From: a virus | Reading direction: 5' to 3' (one strand) | Virus record (IMG/VR): IMGVR_UViG_3300021137_000006 | Span: 1 to 64,000 of that record | DNA length: 64,000 bases | Shown here: positions 1 to 9,743 of the stretch, in pieces | Numbering within the stretch: the first letter of the stretch is position 1 | Layout: each line of letters begins with the position of its first letter | Notes under the pieces: model-generated | What the model saw: only the letters and a program-made list of their open reading frames with translations | What the model was told of the DNA's origin: nothing | Databases searched by the model: none | Made by a program: the position numbers and the translations under genes

Positions 1-1
1 A

Positions 2-748
2 ACTACGTTGCACACTAAGTTGGGTGTTACAACCTTATCTGGTAGCAATACAGGTGATCAAACAATCACACTAACTGGTGACGTAACTGGCTCAGGTACC
101 GGTTCGTTTGCAGCTACTCTCGCCAATACAGCAGTAACAGCTGGTTCGTATACTCGTGCAAGCGTTACTGTTAATTCAAAAGGCCTAGTAACAGCTGCAT
201 CGAACGGTCCAGCTATCAATCTGGCCTCTGATGTTACTGGAAATCTTCCAGTGGCCAATCTAGCAAGTGGTACAGGCGCCTCCGCAACGACATTCTTGCG
301 TGGTGATAACACTTGGGCTACTCCAGTTGTTCCAGCTTCAGTCGGCATGGTTTCGCGCAAAGTAACTGCTGTAAGCAATGGCATCACTGGATACATTGTC
401 CTTGTTGGAATGGGAACACAATCAGACATGAATGCAATCACTGCAACGGTGACCGGCGGAAACATGATTACTCTCACCACGGTTCCGGCTAATTTATTCT
501 TAGTCTCGATGTCTGCTCACATTCCGTCTAATTTCAACGCAACTGCAACTTGGAGCTTTGTATATCCAGACGTTTATGGTGGACAGGATTTACTATCAAT
601 CAGCACTCCAGTGTTTGTGGGATACAATGAAGCAGGTGCCGGCCCAGCATCGTCTAATTCATACCTTGCTGTATCGGCTGGTATTATTACTGCAACTCGC
701 TCTGGGTTGGCACTAAATGCTGGTGCTCACCACAAACTATCGCTATAA
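2..748 (+). CDS. tail-fibre-like protein, 5' end outside window
   Basis: The frame is open to the left edge, so only the C-terminal 248 codons or so are visible. The product is rich in Thr, Ser, Gly, Ala and Val, with short beta-strand repeats of the type seen in phage fibre shafts (for example [13 protein letters not shown] near the N-terminus, matching the KVTLDSFGRVTG phrase of the giant fibre at 3517). It ends in a less repetitive domain of about 100 residues, which may be a tip or a trimerisation region. It is followed by more fibre genes on the same strand, so it most likely belongs to the virion's adsorption apparatus. The TTG at 8 is simply the first possible start and is unlikely to be the real one. 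Confidence 0.6.
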   Translation, partial: TTLHTKLGVTTLSGSNTGDQTITLTGDVTGSGTGSFAATLANTAVTAGSYTRASVTVNSKGLVTAASNGPAINLASDVTGNLPVANLASGTGASATTFLRGDNTWATPVVPASVGMVSRKVTAVSNGITGYIVLVGMGTQSDMNAITATVTGGNMITLTTVPANLFLVSMSAHIPSNFNATATWSFVYPDVYGGQDLLSISTPVFVGYNEAGAGPASSNSYLAVSAGIITATRSGLALNAGAHHKLSL

Positions 749-792
749 GTACCCTCACCCAGTTACTGGGTTTGGCCACTAAATCGTGACGT

Positions 793-799
793 CTAAATA
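793..799 (+). promoter_or_regulatory. late promoter motif CTAAATA
   Basis: CTAAATA, 44 bases before the start at 844. It runs directly into the left arm of the hairpin at 799-822. Confidence 0.5.
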
Positions 800-827
800 A
801 AACCATGTAAAAGCATGGTTTTGTTTT
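799..827 (+). terminator. hairpin, probable terminator
   Basis: AAAACCATG pairs with CATGGTTTT (9 bp, 6-base loop) and is followed by GTTTT. It separates the truncated fibre gene from the next one. Confidence 0.6.
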
Positions 828-843
828 ATCTAAAGGATTTTAA

Positions 844-2193
844 ATGTCATTAACAGTTTTCCAAGCTGGGATCACACTAACGAGTGTGATCGAAAACGGT
901 AACTACGGTTCGGGTAACTACACGACATCGTTTAATTTCACCGACCACGAGGGCGTATATCTAGGTACTGATGTGCGAGTTGGGGATGCGATTGTGTTAG
1001 ATACTTCCACTATTGATCTCGGAACGCTATCTAGATATACGATTACCTCGATCACGGCTCAGTCATTCGCAGCACTTACTGTCATTATGCAGTTTGATGC
1101 AGACAATGGAGTTCCGTCATCTGACTTATCAGGATACGACTTCACGATCGTTGGATTAATTACCCGAAAGACTCCAAACTACAGTTTACTCAATCTACCA
1201 TCGCTGTTGATCCAGGGGCTAACTGACAAGTTTGCATTCTATCTGATCAACTACATGAACGTTGGTATTGTAGATAATCTCACCTCTGGTGGCGGCGGTG
1301 CTTCAGTTAAACCGGATTGGAATGCACTATCAACAGCTCCTGCAGGTATTCTTAATAAACCTATTTTGGGTACAGCATCTCCGTTGAACGTTCCGGTGAC
1401 TGGAAACGCATCGTCGGTACAGGTAGTTCTAGGTAGCGACACTCGGCTATCAGGTCAAGTTCTCACTAATGGTTCCCCAACGCCAACTACTATTGGCGGA
1501 ATTGCTGCAGGTACAACATTCGCATCAATTCCGGTCGAAACAGTTTTGCAAAATTTGTTATATCCGTACCAAGTTCCTGCATTTTCATCATTTAATCTAT
1601 CTGGTCAGTCGACTCCAATTGAAGTTGGCGCGTCTGTCACCGGTGGATCACATACGTTTACTTGGGCGATCACGAATTCGTCCAATGTTACCGCAAATTC
1701 GATTTCGATCATCGATGCAACAACGTCAGTCACTCTTGCATCCGGACTGCCAAATACCGGAACAGATACACTATCGATGCCATCGGTTACTAATATTGTT
1801 GCAGCGACTCATCAATGGAAAATCCAAGCAGTTAGTACAATCGCTGCGACCTTTTCTACTACCTATTCAGTAACTTGGCAATGGAAGCGGTTTTACGGCG
1901 AAAGCATCAATACTTCACTCTCAGCCGCAGACGTACAAGCGTTGAGAGTTGGAGGATTATCCTCCACATTCGTAGGAACGTACGTATTTATTGCAGGAGG
2001 CTACAAATGGTTAGCGTACCCAACGTCGTTTGGCACAGCGACTTCCTTTAAAGATCAAAGTACGAATTTGGACGTACCGTTCCAAACAGTTCAAACTTTG
2101 AGTATAACAAATGCTAACGGTATCACGACTAATTATAACGTACACAGAACATTGAATGTCATTGGTTCTGCTATGACTATCGTGGTCGCATAA
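844..2193 (+). CDS. phage fibre/baseplate-associated structural protein
   Basis: A 449-residue protein preceded by AAAGGATTTTAA, which gives a ribosome binding site. I do not recognise a named family for the whole protein. Residues around 155-205 have the wording common in phage fibre and baseplate-appendage proteins (PDWNALSTAPAGILNKP, then VVLGSDTRLSG). Residues 230-340 look like an immunoglobulin-like beta domain. It lies between two fibre genes, 12 bases before the next start, so the three are probably translated from one late message and built into the same appendage. Confidence 0.6.
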   Translation: MSLTVFQAGITLTSVIENGNYGSGNYTTSFNFTDHEGVYLGTDVRVGDAIVLDTSTIDLGTLSRYTITSITAQSFAALTVIMQFDADNGVPSSDLSGYDFTIVGLITRKTPNYSLLNLPSLLIQGLTDKFAFYLINYMNVGIVDNLTSGGGGASVKPDWNALSTAPAGILNKPILGTASPLNVPVTGNASSVQVVLGSDTRLSGQVLTNGSPTPTTIGGIAAGTTFASIPVETVLQNLLYPYQVPAFSSFNLSGQSTPIEVGASVTGGSHTFTWAITNSSNVTANSISIIDATTSVTLASGLPNTGTDTLSMPSVTNIVAATHQWKIQAVSTIAATFSTTYSVTWQWKRFYGESINTSLSAADVQALRVGGLSSTFVGTYVFIAGGYKWLAYPTSFGTATSFKDQSTNLDVPFQTVQTLSITNANGITTNYNVHRTLNVIGSAMTIVVA

Positions 2194-2205
2194 CAGGAAC
2201 AACCG

Positions 2206-3480
2206 ATGGCACTCATTCCAGGCTCAGTACGTGTAGCGGGCTTTATCGCTCCAACAGACTCCACAGACACGTACGCAGTAACAGACGAAACATACAACCG
2301 AGGTGGTTACCGAACAGTTGCTGACATAGCATCTCGTAATGCTATTACTTCCGATCGTCGCAAAGAAGGCATGATGGTCCGGGTTTCCGGAACAGGCGAT
2401 ACCTACATCCTAGTTGGTGGCATCCTAGATGCCAACTGGTCTCTAGTTAGTTTTGGAGGCACCAACAGTCTTCAGGTGCTAGCTATCGCACAAGGCGACA
2501 CTATACCTAACCCAGGCTCTCCTACATTGGTGTGGTCGAGTACGACTGGCACATTGCTGGTATGGAACGGGTCTAGTTGGATCGGAACACTTACTGATCC
2601 GGACTTACAGGCGATCACCAACCTCAATACTACAGGTATTATGGTTCGTACAGGACCAGGCGCTATTGCCACCCGATCCTTAGCAGGCACACCTGGACAA
2701 ATTCAGATTTCTACCGCTGATGGTATATTGTCTGGTCCAACAATTGCACTTACCAACACTGGTATAAATGTTGGTACGTACACGAAGATAACGGTCGATG
2801 CACAAGGTCGAGTAACAGCTGGCGATTCGTTATCTGTTACCGATATCCCGACAAATCTCCTCAACTTATATAAAGAAAACTTCACCACGGGTGGTGTAGC
2901 CAATGCTACTGGCGCTAATTCAGTCGCCATTGGAGATGGGGCTACTGCATCAGGTACAGATTCACTTTCGCTTGGTGCACGGTCATCTGCACAAGCCCCT
3001 AATTCCACTGCTATTGGTGAGTATTCGATCGCTCGTCAACAAGGCGCTGTCATGATGGCCGCTGGCCGCTTCGTTGTAAGTGGGGATGCACAAATTGGCA
3101 ACTACCTACTTAAAGGTGCGACGACATCTAACATACCTCGTCAGCTATACCTCGATGGACCTTCGGGTACCACCCCCCTAATTATTCCTGATAACAGCAC
3201 CTGGACATATAAAATCACAATCACTGCTCATCGCAGTGATGTTAGTGATGGGCACGCAGGGTACTTTATTAAAGGGGTAATATATAGACAGTCGGGGGCC
3301 GGAACGACTACTATGCAAGGAAGTGCCCAGATTGAAATTATTTCTCGAAGTAATCCAAGCTGGAGCATAAATACAAGTGCAGATAACGTGAATGGCTGTC
3401 TAGCCATTACAGTTACCGGCGAAACTGGTAAAACTATTCGTTGGCTAGCCCACGTTGAGACCGTAGAGCTTACGGCTTAA
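2206..3480 (+). CDS. fibre protein with trimeric-adhesin-like head repeats
   Basis: A 424-residue structural protein. Residues 80-130 include LLVWNGSSWIG, a tryptophan phrase also used in the long proteins at 3517 and 32998. Residues 240-275 contain SVAIGDGATASG, LSLGARSSAQAPNS and TAIGEYS, the 14-residue left-handed beta-roll pattern of YadA-type trimeric adhesin heads. The last 95 residues or so (from TWTYKITITAH) can be aligned by eye with the C-terminus of the giant fibre that follows. The protein is therefore probably a trimeric shaft carrying a shared C-terminal module. The start follows the previous stop by 12 bases. Confidence 0.65.
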   Translation: MALIPGSVRVAGFIAPTDSTDTYAVTDETYNRGGYRTVADIASRNAITSDRRKEGMMVRVSGTGDTYILVGGILDANWSLVSFGGTNSLQVLAIAQGDTIPNPGSPTLVWSSTTGTLLVWNGSSWIGTLTDPDLQAITNLNTTGIMVRTGPGAIATRSLAGTPGQIQISTADGILSGPTIALTNTGINVGTYTKITVDAQGRVTAGDSLSVTDIPTNLLNLYKENFTTGGVANATGANSVAIGDGATASGTDSLSLGARSSAQAPNSTAIGEYSIARQQGAVMMAAGRFVVSGDAQIGNYLLKGATTSNIPRQLYLDGPSGTTPLIIPDNSTWTYKITITAHRSDVSDGHAGYFIKGVIYRQSGAGTTTMQGSAQIEIISRSNPSWSINTSADNVNGCLAITVTGETGKTIRWLAHVETVELTA

Positions 3481-3516
3481 AGAAAAAATTGTTTTTAATT
3501 TTAAAAGGAAAAAACT

Positions 3517-6500
3517 ATGTTATTTAATCACGACAGTGGCCTGATTCAAAGCATCTTGACCATTGACACCTCCGTTGCTCCAGCCCTAGGTGGCAGCAAC
3601 ACCCTACAAATCATCGGTACTGGTGGTTTGATTTTACCAGTTGGTACTGCGGCACAGCGCCCACAGACTCCAGTTGCTGGTACACAACGTTTCAACTCCG
3701 ATCGTAATCAAGTTGAGTACTACAATGGTACAGCTTGGATCGAAGGTGCTGACGGTACTGTGCAGTCGATTACAGTTACAAGCTCTGATGTTGGTGGTCT
3801 AACCGTTAATGGCGGCGCTACTGCAACAGTTACGACAACTGGCACGTTCGCAATCGCTCTTGATCCAACTCTGGTCAATTTGGCGAAGTCGGTACCTTCA
3901 GCATCTGGTGGTCCAGTTGTTCGTCTAGCTGATGATACATTCATTAGCCGTTCGTTTTATGCTACTGCCCCAGTTACCATTGTAAATGGCGACGGCGTCG
4001 CTGGCGACCCAACGATCAGCGTCAATGCTGAATTGACTGGCTTGTCGACACAATCTGCAGTTGGTTATGTATATCGCACAGGCGCTGGTGCTTACACTGA
4101 GAAAACTCTAGCAGTTTCCGGCGATCTAACGCTAACACTATCTGGTGATACGACAACCTTCGGTTACACTGCATCGGGTGACCTAGCAGCTCTAACTGCA
4201 CTAGGCAACGGTATCGTTGTTAAGACTGGTGTGCATACGTATGCAGCTGGTACAATCGGCGTGTCTGGTACGGAACTATCTATCACTGGTGCTAACACAG
4301 CTACTCCAGTTATCACATACACACCATCCGCAAATGTTGCAGCAGTTAATGCTCTAACAGGCACTGGTTACGTTACTCGTCAAGCTGACGGCTCCCTAGT
4401 CCAACACTCCATCACTGGTACAACAAGCACCACCACTGGTTCTATCGTTGTTACAGACGGCGGCAGCGTAACTGGCACGTCAATCAGCTTCACACCAGGC
4501 GTTGAACTAGCTAAACTAGCTGCAACTGCTGCTCATGGTGTTCTAGTTCGTGATACAACTGGTGCTTACACTGGTCACAATATTGTTGGCGCACACAACA
4601 TCACTGTTACAAACGGTACTGGTGATACTGCTGGTGATATCACAATCGATTACAATGCAGGTGCCAATCTGACTGCTCTAGCTGCTCTAGCTGGTACAGG
4701 TTACCTAGTGCAAACTGCTTCCGGTGCGTTCGTCGAAAATACATTCGCCGTCGGCGCTGGTGTAACTGCTGGTCACCTAACTGTGACTAACGGTTCTGGC
4801 GTTGCTGGTGCTACCTCATTCGACTTCGTCGCAGGTACTGAAATTGCTGGTCTAGCTGCTCTAAGCACACTAGGTCTAGTTGCTCGTACAGCTGCTGGCG
4901 CTTACCTACCGGTCACACTAACTGCTGACGCAGCTTCTGCTACTGGCCAAATCACAGTCACCCATGGCGCTGGCGATGCTAACCCAGTTATCGGCTTCAC
5001 AGCTGGCACTGAAATTGCTGGTCTAGCTGCTCTAGGTACTTCAGGCCTAGTTGTTCGCACTGCTGCTGGCGCTTACACAGGCACTTCCCTAACTGGTTCT
5101 ACTAGCTCTGCTGGTACACTAAGCTGGACAAATGCTTCAGGCGTTACCGGTTCCCCTACTCTAGCGTTCACACCTGCTGCAAACATCGCTGCTCTAGCAA
5201 CAACTGCAGTTACAGGTCTACTATCCCGCGACGGCGCAGGCGCAATCACTGGTAAAACAGTTGTTGGTCAAGGTTCTATCGTTGTATCGTACTCTGGCGA
5301 CAATATCAATATCTCCTACACAGCTGGTGCTAATCTAGGTTCCCTAGACAGCCTATCTGGTCTAGGCTTCGTGATGCAAACAAGTGCACACGGCTTCGAA
5401 GAACGTGTTCTAGCTGGCGTAACTGGTAATACAGTTATCACAAACGCAAACGGCGTAAACGGCAACCCAACGGTTGACTTAGCTCCAGTTACCCAAGCAA
5501 CTTCTGGTACCTTCTCCAAGGTCACACTAGACAGCTTCGGTCGCGTTACAGGCAACACTCCAGTTACAACTGCTGACATCACAGCTCTAGCTGACGCAAC
5601 TTACGTAAATGTAACTGGCGACACAATGACCGGTGCTCTAAGCATGGGTGGGTTTGCAATCACTAACTTGGCTACTCCAACAAACAACACAGACGCTGTT
5701 ACAAAACTATACGTTGACGCGATGTCCACTGGTTTGTCATGGAAACAATCTGTCAAGGCTGCTACAACAGGTAATGTTGCTCTAACTGGTGCTCAACTAG
5801 TTGATGGTGTTACGATGGTTGATGGTGATCGTGTGTTGGTCCGTACTCAGACAAACCTAGCAGAAAACGGTATCTGGATTTACTCCGCTACTGGTGCTTG
5901 GTCACGCGCTGCTGATTTGGATTCTCCACAAGAATCCAAAGCTGCCACAATGTTCGTTGAACAAGGTGCAACTCTAGCTAACTCGGCTTGGACCCAAAAG
6001 GACATCGTTTCCGCAATCGGTTCTTCACCGCTAGAATTCGTTCAGTTCGCTGGTGCAGGTTCTTACTCTGCTGGTACAGGCTTGACTCTAACAGGTAACA
6101 GCTTTGCTATCACTTCTCCAATTGCTACTACCCTAGGTGGTACAGGCTTATCTACAATCGGTACATCCGGTCAAGTTCTAGGCGTTGGTGCATCTGGTAA
6201 CCTAGAGTACAAATCAATCGTAGCTGGTGCAGGCACTACTGTTACAGCAACTGCAGGTCAACTAGCTGTTGCTAACACCGGTGTTCTATCGAATATCGCT
6301 GGTACAGGCATCTCTATCGATGCAACAACTGGTAACAGTACAATCAGCAACACTGGTGTTCTAACTGTCTCGACAGTTGGTACTGGTATTGTTAACACAG
6401 TTGCTCACAATGGTGTTGTAACAATCACAGGTAACGCAGTTGCAACCGCAACCGCAGGCCGTGGTATTACTGCAGTCGTTACCGCAGGCGACATCGCAAT

Positions 6501-8673
6501 CACCAACACTGGTATCCTTTCTGCAACAGCAGCTGGTACAGGCGTGTCGGTATCTACAGACGCATTTGGCGCCTTGACAATCACTGGTTCTGCTACTGCA
6601 GTTCACGCTGGTCTAGGTATCAATGTAACTCAAACTGGTGGTGACGCTACAATCCGGAATACTGGTGTTGTCGTACTAGCCTCTGGTACAGCTTCTCTAG
6701 CAACCGCATTTGATGCAGTTACAGGTACAGCTACAGTCACAAACAACGGTATCACATCAGCAGTCGCTGGTACAGGTATCACAGTAAGCAACTCTGGCGT
6801 TGGTGCAGCTACGATCGCAAATGATGGTGTCCTAACAGTCGCAATCACAGGTTCTGGTATCACAAACTTCGCAGCTGCAAAGGGCGTTCTATCGATCGTT
6901 GGTACAGGCGTTGACACAATCGGTGTAGTTTCGGGCGTATCCGCTTCCATCACTGGTGGCGTTCTAGCAATCGCAAATACGGGCGTAACTGGACTATCGT
7001 CCACCAACACTGGTATCACAGTAAGCACAGCAACTGGTGCAGTTACCCTAACCAACACTGGTGTCCTAGGTCTAACGACAATTGGCGCTGGCGTAGCTGT
7101 AACAGGTACGAATGCAACCGGTCTAGTAATTACCAACACTGGTGTCACATCCAACGTTGCAGGTACAGGTATCCATATCGACAATGCGACTGGCGTAAGC
7201 ACAGTTAGCAACACTGGTGTTCTAAGTGTTACTACAACTGGTGCGGGTCTAACAGCTCTATCAAGCGCAACTGGCGTAGTCTCCTTCAGCAACACTGGTG
7301 TTACATCTACAGTTGCTGGAACTGGTATCACAGTTTCCGACGCAACCGGTGCAGTTACAATCGCTACAACAGCAGTTCTATCAGCTACTGGCGGAACAGG
7401 TATCAGTATCACAGGTACAAACGCAGGCGGCCTAACAGTTGCTAATACAGGCGTTGTAACCCTAGCAGGAACAGCTAATGAAGTAACAGTTGCAAATACT
7501 GGTACTGCATTCACAGTTAGCCTACCAGCTTCTGTAACGATCGACACAGCTCTAACCGTAACTGGTCTAGGTGCTAATAAGACTCTAATCACTGGTGCAG
7601 CCGGTCTAGTGTCTGGTGTTGCTCTAACAAATGGTCAGTTCCTAATTGGTGCAACTGGTGCAGCTCCTGCAGCCGCAACAATCACTGCTGGTACAGGCGT
7701 TACAGTGACTCCTTCTGCAAACGGTCTAACGATTGGCTTGTCAGGCGGTGCTGCTGCTGTAACAAGCGTAACTGGCGCAATTGCAGTTGGCTCTACTGCT
7801 GCTCTAACAGTGACAAACACTGGTACAGCACAAGCTCCTGTGATCACATACGGCGTTGCTGCTGGCCTAGAAAGTCTAACTTCTCTAGCAGCTCAAGCAG
7901 GTCTAGTATCTGTTGATGCAACTGGTACAGTATTCACTGCACGTTCGCTAGTAGCTGGAACAGGCGTAAGTCTATCCAACACAACTGGCAGCGGCGATAT
8001 TACAATCGCTAACACTGGCGTGACTTCTGTTGGTCTAGCTCTACCAAGCATCTTTGGCGTATCTGGTTCACCAGTTACAACGACAGGTACTCTAACAGCT
8101 ACCCTAGCATCACAAGCATCTGCCGTAGTATTCGCTGGTCCAGCAACTGGTTCTAATGCAGCTCCAACGTTCCGTGCTCTAGCATACACCGATCTACCGA
8201 TCGCTCTATATGCTGAAAGCACGACAGCTAAGACAGTTGATCTAACTGCTAACGAAGTGTCTCACGCATCTGGTAACTTTGCAGTTGCTGGTGACGCTGC
8301 TGCAGTAGAAATGGTTCTACGCAACACAACTGCTACCGCTACTCCTACAGAAGCGTTCGTTGACGGTGCCGCACTACGTGCAGCTCTACCAACAAATGGC
8401 ACATGGGTGTTCACAGTGCAAGTGGTTGGTCGCGGTACAGGCGCTGCTTGTGCATATCGTTTCGACGGTATCATCAGCAAAGACAGTGCAAATTCATCCA
8501 CAGCATTCATCGGTGTTCCATCGAAGGCAATTCTAGGTGAAACCACGACGTTGACTGACGCAAACGTCACAGCTGACGCTACAAACGGTGCTCTAGCAGT
8601 TACCGTAACTGGTCTAGCTGCTACTTCAATGAAGTGGGTTGCTACAGTTCGCGCTACGCAAGTTATCGGTTAA
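3517..8673 (+). CDS. giant repetitive tail fibre protein
   Basis: A 1,718-residue protein with AAAGGAAAAAACT before the ATG. Residues 50-75 carry RFNSDRNQVEYYNGTAWIEG, a fibre N-terminal phrase. Residues 100-700 hold long, loosely repeated beta units. Residues 705-850 form a domain common in phage fibres (NLATPTNNTDAVTKLYVD, then VDGDRVLVRTQTNLAENGIW). Residues 900-1500 hold more than a dozen short units built on NTGV with GTGI. The C-terminal 130 residues or so resemble the end of the preceding fibre. Leucine is coded almost entirely by CTA, as in the capsid gene, which suggests a highly expressed late product. The shallow, drifting repeats are typical of a fibrous trimer rather than an enzyme. 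Confidence 0.8.
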   Translation: MLFNHDSGLIQSILTIDTSVAPALGGSNTLQIIGTGGLILPVGTAAQRPQTPVAGTQRFNSDRNQVEYYNGTAWIEGADGTVQSITVTSSDVGGLTVNGGATATVTTTGTFAIALDPTLVNLAKSVPSASGGPVVRLADDTFISRSFYATAPVTIVNGDGVAGDPTISVNAELTGLSTQSAVGYVYRTGAGAYTEKTLAVSGDLTLTLSGDTTTFGYTASGDLAALTALGNGIVVKTGVHTYAAGTIGVSGTELSITGANTATPVITYTPSANVAAVNALTGTGYVTRQADGSLVQHSITGTTSTTTGSIVVTDGGSVTGTSISFTPGVELAKLAATAAHGVLVRDTTGAYTGHNIVGAHNITVTNGTGDTAGDITIDYNAGANLTALAALAGTGYLVQTASGAFVENTFAVGAGVTAGHLTVTNGSGVAGATSFDFVAGTEIAGLAALSTLGLVARTAAGAYLPVTLTADAASATGQITVTHGAGDANPVIGFTAGTEIAGLAALGTSGLVVRTAAGAYTGTSLTGSTSSAGTLSWTNASGVTGSPTLAFTPAANIAALATTAVTGLLSRDGAGAITGKTVVGQGSIVVSYSGDNINISYTAGANLGSLDSLSGLGFVMQTSAHGFEERVLAGVTGNTVITNANGVNGNPTVDLAPVTQATSGTFSKVTLDSFGRVTGNTPVTTADITALADATYVNVTGDTMTGALSMGGFAITNLATPTNNTDAVTKLYVDAMSTGLSWKQSVKAATTGNVALTGAQLVDGVTMVDGDRVLVRTQTNLAENGIWIYSATGAWSRAADLDSPQESKAATMFVEQGATLANSAWTQKDIVSAIGSSPLEFVQFAGAGSYSAGTGLTLTGNSFAITSPIATTLGGTGLSTIGTSGQVLGVGASGNLEYKSIVAGAGTTVTATAGQLAVANTGVLSNIAGTGISIDATTGNSTISNTGVLTVSTVGTGIVNTVAHNGVVTITGNAVATATAGRGITAVVTAGDIAITNTGILSATAAGTGVSVSTDAFGALTITGSATAVHAGLGINVTQTGGDATIRNTGVVVLASGTASLATAFDAVTGTATVTNNGITSAVAGTGITVSNSGVGAATIANDGVLTVAITGSGITNFAAAKGVLSIVGTGVDTIGVVSGVSASITGGVLAIANTGVTGLSSTNTGITVSTATGAVTLTNTGVLGLTTIGAGVAVTGTNATGLVITNTGVTSNVAGTGIHIDNATGVSTVSNTGVLSVTTTGAGLTALSSATGVVSFSNTGVTSTVAGTGITVSDATGAVTIATTAVLSATGGTGISITGTNAGGLTVANTGVVTLAGTANEVTVANTGTAFTVSLPASVTIDTALTVTGLGANKTLITGAAGLVSGVALTNGQFLIGATGAAPAAATITAGTGVTVTPSANGLTIGLSGGAAAVTSVTGAIAVGSTAALTVTNTGTAQAPVITYGVAAGLESLTSLAAQAGLVSVDATGTVFTARSLVAGTGVSLSNTTGSGDITIANTGVTSVGLALPSIFGVSGSPVTTTGTLTATLASQASAVVFAGPATGSNAAPTFRALAYTDLPIALYAESTTAKTVDLTANEVSHASGNFAVAGDAAAVEMVLRNTTATATPTEAFVDGAALRAALPTNGTWVFTVQVVGRGTGAACAYRFDGIISKDSANSSTAFIGVPSKAILGETTTLTDANVTADATNGALAVTVTGLAATSMKWVATVRATQVIG

Positions 8674-8694
8674 TTGTTAATCTAACTTCTCTAC

Positions 8695-8720
8695 AAAGGG
8701 GCCCTTCGGGGCCCCTTTTT
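8695..8720 (+). terminator. strong rho-independent terminator
   Basis: AAAGGGGCCC pairs with GGGCCCCTTT across a TTCG tetraloop, followed by a T-run. It closes the fibre operon. Confidence 0.9.
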
Positions 8721-8855
8721 GTTTCTTAAACTGGTACTGCACGTATCAATCCACCTTGTTGTAGATTACCACAACTCTATCCAGACGCTCCCGTACAATC
8801 TGTTGTTTGGTATACGGAATCGGTAAACATATTCGCTTGTATATTTTGTTACCCT

Positions 8856-8863
8856 TATAAATA
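8856..8863 (+). promoter_or_regulatory. late promoter, perfect TATAAATA
   Basis: TATAAATAAAG, 25 bases before the start at 8889. The same extended 11-mer occurs at 41816. Confidence 0.7.
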
Positions 8864-8888
8864 AAGCTAGACTAGCACCGTACGTGTA

Positions 8889-9305
8889 ATGAATACAATA
8901 AAGACTCGGTTGGCAGACATCTTAATGCTGTCACTACGCCCAACTCAACTAATGCTCAGCGCATTCGCCGTTATGATGTTAGTAGCCATCCTATTTCAAC
9001 ATGCAATTCCGGGGATAGCGTACGTACCTTCTGTCAGTTCATATTGGGCCGTTGGACTTTTCGGATTATACGGCGCATTAAGTGCGTATTGTGGGTTTGC
9101 TGTAACTCGATCGCCTAGATGCGTTACTGTCCGGTATGGATCATCGTTTCTTGGAGTGGTGTTGTGGTCGCTTGTTTTCGCAGCAGAACTGGCAAACCAT
9201 GATTCGGATTCGATGATCGCTTATTTAATGCCTATATGTATAGAAGCTATGGTGATAGCTCAACTTACAGCTAAAGTGCGCGAACAAGATCGGCGGGCTC
9301 TATGA
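8889..9305 (+). CDS. small integral membrane protein, four predicted helices
   Basis: 138 residues. Hydrophobic stretches lie at about 20-38, 48-70, 84-103 and 106-127, separated by short charged loops, so it should span the inner membrane four times. No family is recognised. It overlaps the next gene by four bases (ATGA), which implies coupled translation with the coiled-coil protein. A pair like this could be a holin with a partner or an inner-membrane exclusion factor, but nothing in the sequence decides between them. Confidence 0.6.
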   Translation: MNTIKTRLADILMLSLRPTQLMLSAFAVMMLVAILFQHAIPGIAYVPSVSSYWAVGLFGLYGALSAYCGFAVTRSPRCVTVRYGSSFLGVVLWSLVFAAELANHDSDSMIAYLMPICIEAMVIAQLTAKVREQDRRAL

Positions 9306-9682
9306 CTGAAAACGATCTAGTCACGTACGCATCTGGTACAGTTGCGGCGGTCGGCGGAGTAGTGTTCGGTCTACAAAAAATCATAAAGATGTGGTCGAGT
9401 GATAAGAAGGATATCTACAAGAACAGTGTCGAGACTGATCTGTTTCAGCGACTAAGTGACGAAACTAAACGATTGCACGAACAAAATATCAATTTATCCA
9501 AGACGATTGAACACCTTCGTGAGGAGCTTGGTAAGTTGCATGAAGAAATTACGATATTGCGTATCGAAAACACGACATTACGCAGAGAGATTAGTGCACT
9601 ACATGATGAGCTTGGTGAAATTAGAAGCGATCAAAAAAATTCGCGCATTCCGCCAACTGCACCAATGAACGTTCAGTTGTAA
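9302..9682 (+). CDS. membrane-anchored coiled-coil protein
   Basis: 126 residues: a short N-terminal hydrophobic segment (residues 8-27, GTVAAVGGVVFGLQ), then a basic patch, then about 75 residues of heptad coiled coil (residues 40-112), ending in a Pro-rich tail. This is the shape of single-pass phage membrane proteins such as spanin-like or holin-associated proteins. It is translationally coupled to the four-helix protein upstream. A separate, better spanin pair lies at 45585-46294, so a spanin role here is less likely. Confidence 0.6.
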   Translation: MTENDLVTYASGTVAAVGGVVFGLQKIIKMWSSDKKDIYKNSVETDLFQRLSDETKRLHEQNINLSKTIEHLREELGKLHEEITILRIENTTLRREISALHDELGEIRSDQKNSRIPPTAPMNVQL

Positions 9683-9714
9683 CATTCCCCTAAATTAACA
9701 GCAAATTCAGTGTA

Positions 9715-9721
9715 GTAAATA
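9715..9721 (+). promoter_or_regulatory. late promoter GTAAATA inside a small hairpin
   Basis: 22 bases before the start at 9744. TGTAG (9711-9715) and CTACA (9724-9728) flank it as an inverted repeat. Confidence 0.55.
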
Positions 9722-9743
9722 CCCTACATTCTTTGCTGTTACC

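Noticed and set aside
6630-7592. 320-codon antisense frame inside the giant fibre gene
   Set aside because: It mirrors the regular Thr/Val/Gly codon pattern of the repeats on the sense strand, has no ribosome binding site or promoter, and its product (Pro/Val/Thr repeats) is what the antisense of such repeats gives.
3517-8673. Repeats considered as a CRISPR array or tandem DNA array
   Set aside because: The units are degenerate at DNA level, stay in one reading frame and vary in length; there are no constant repeats with unique spacers.
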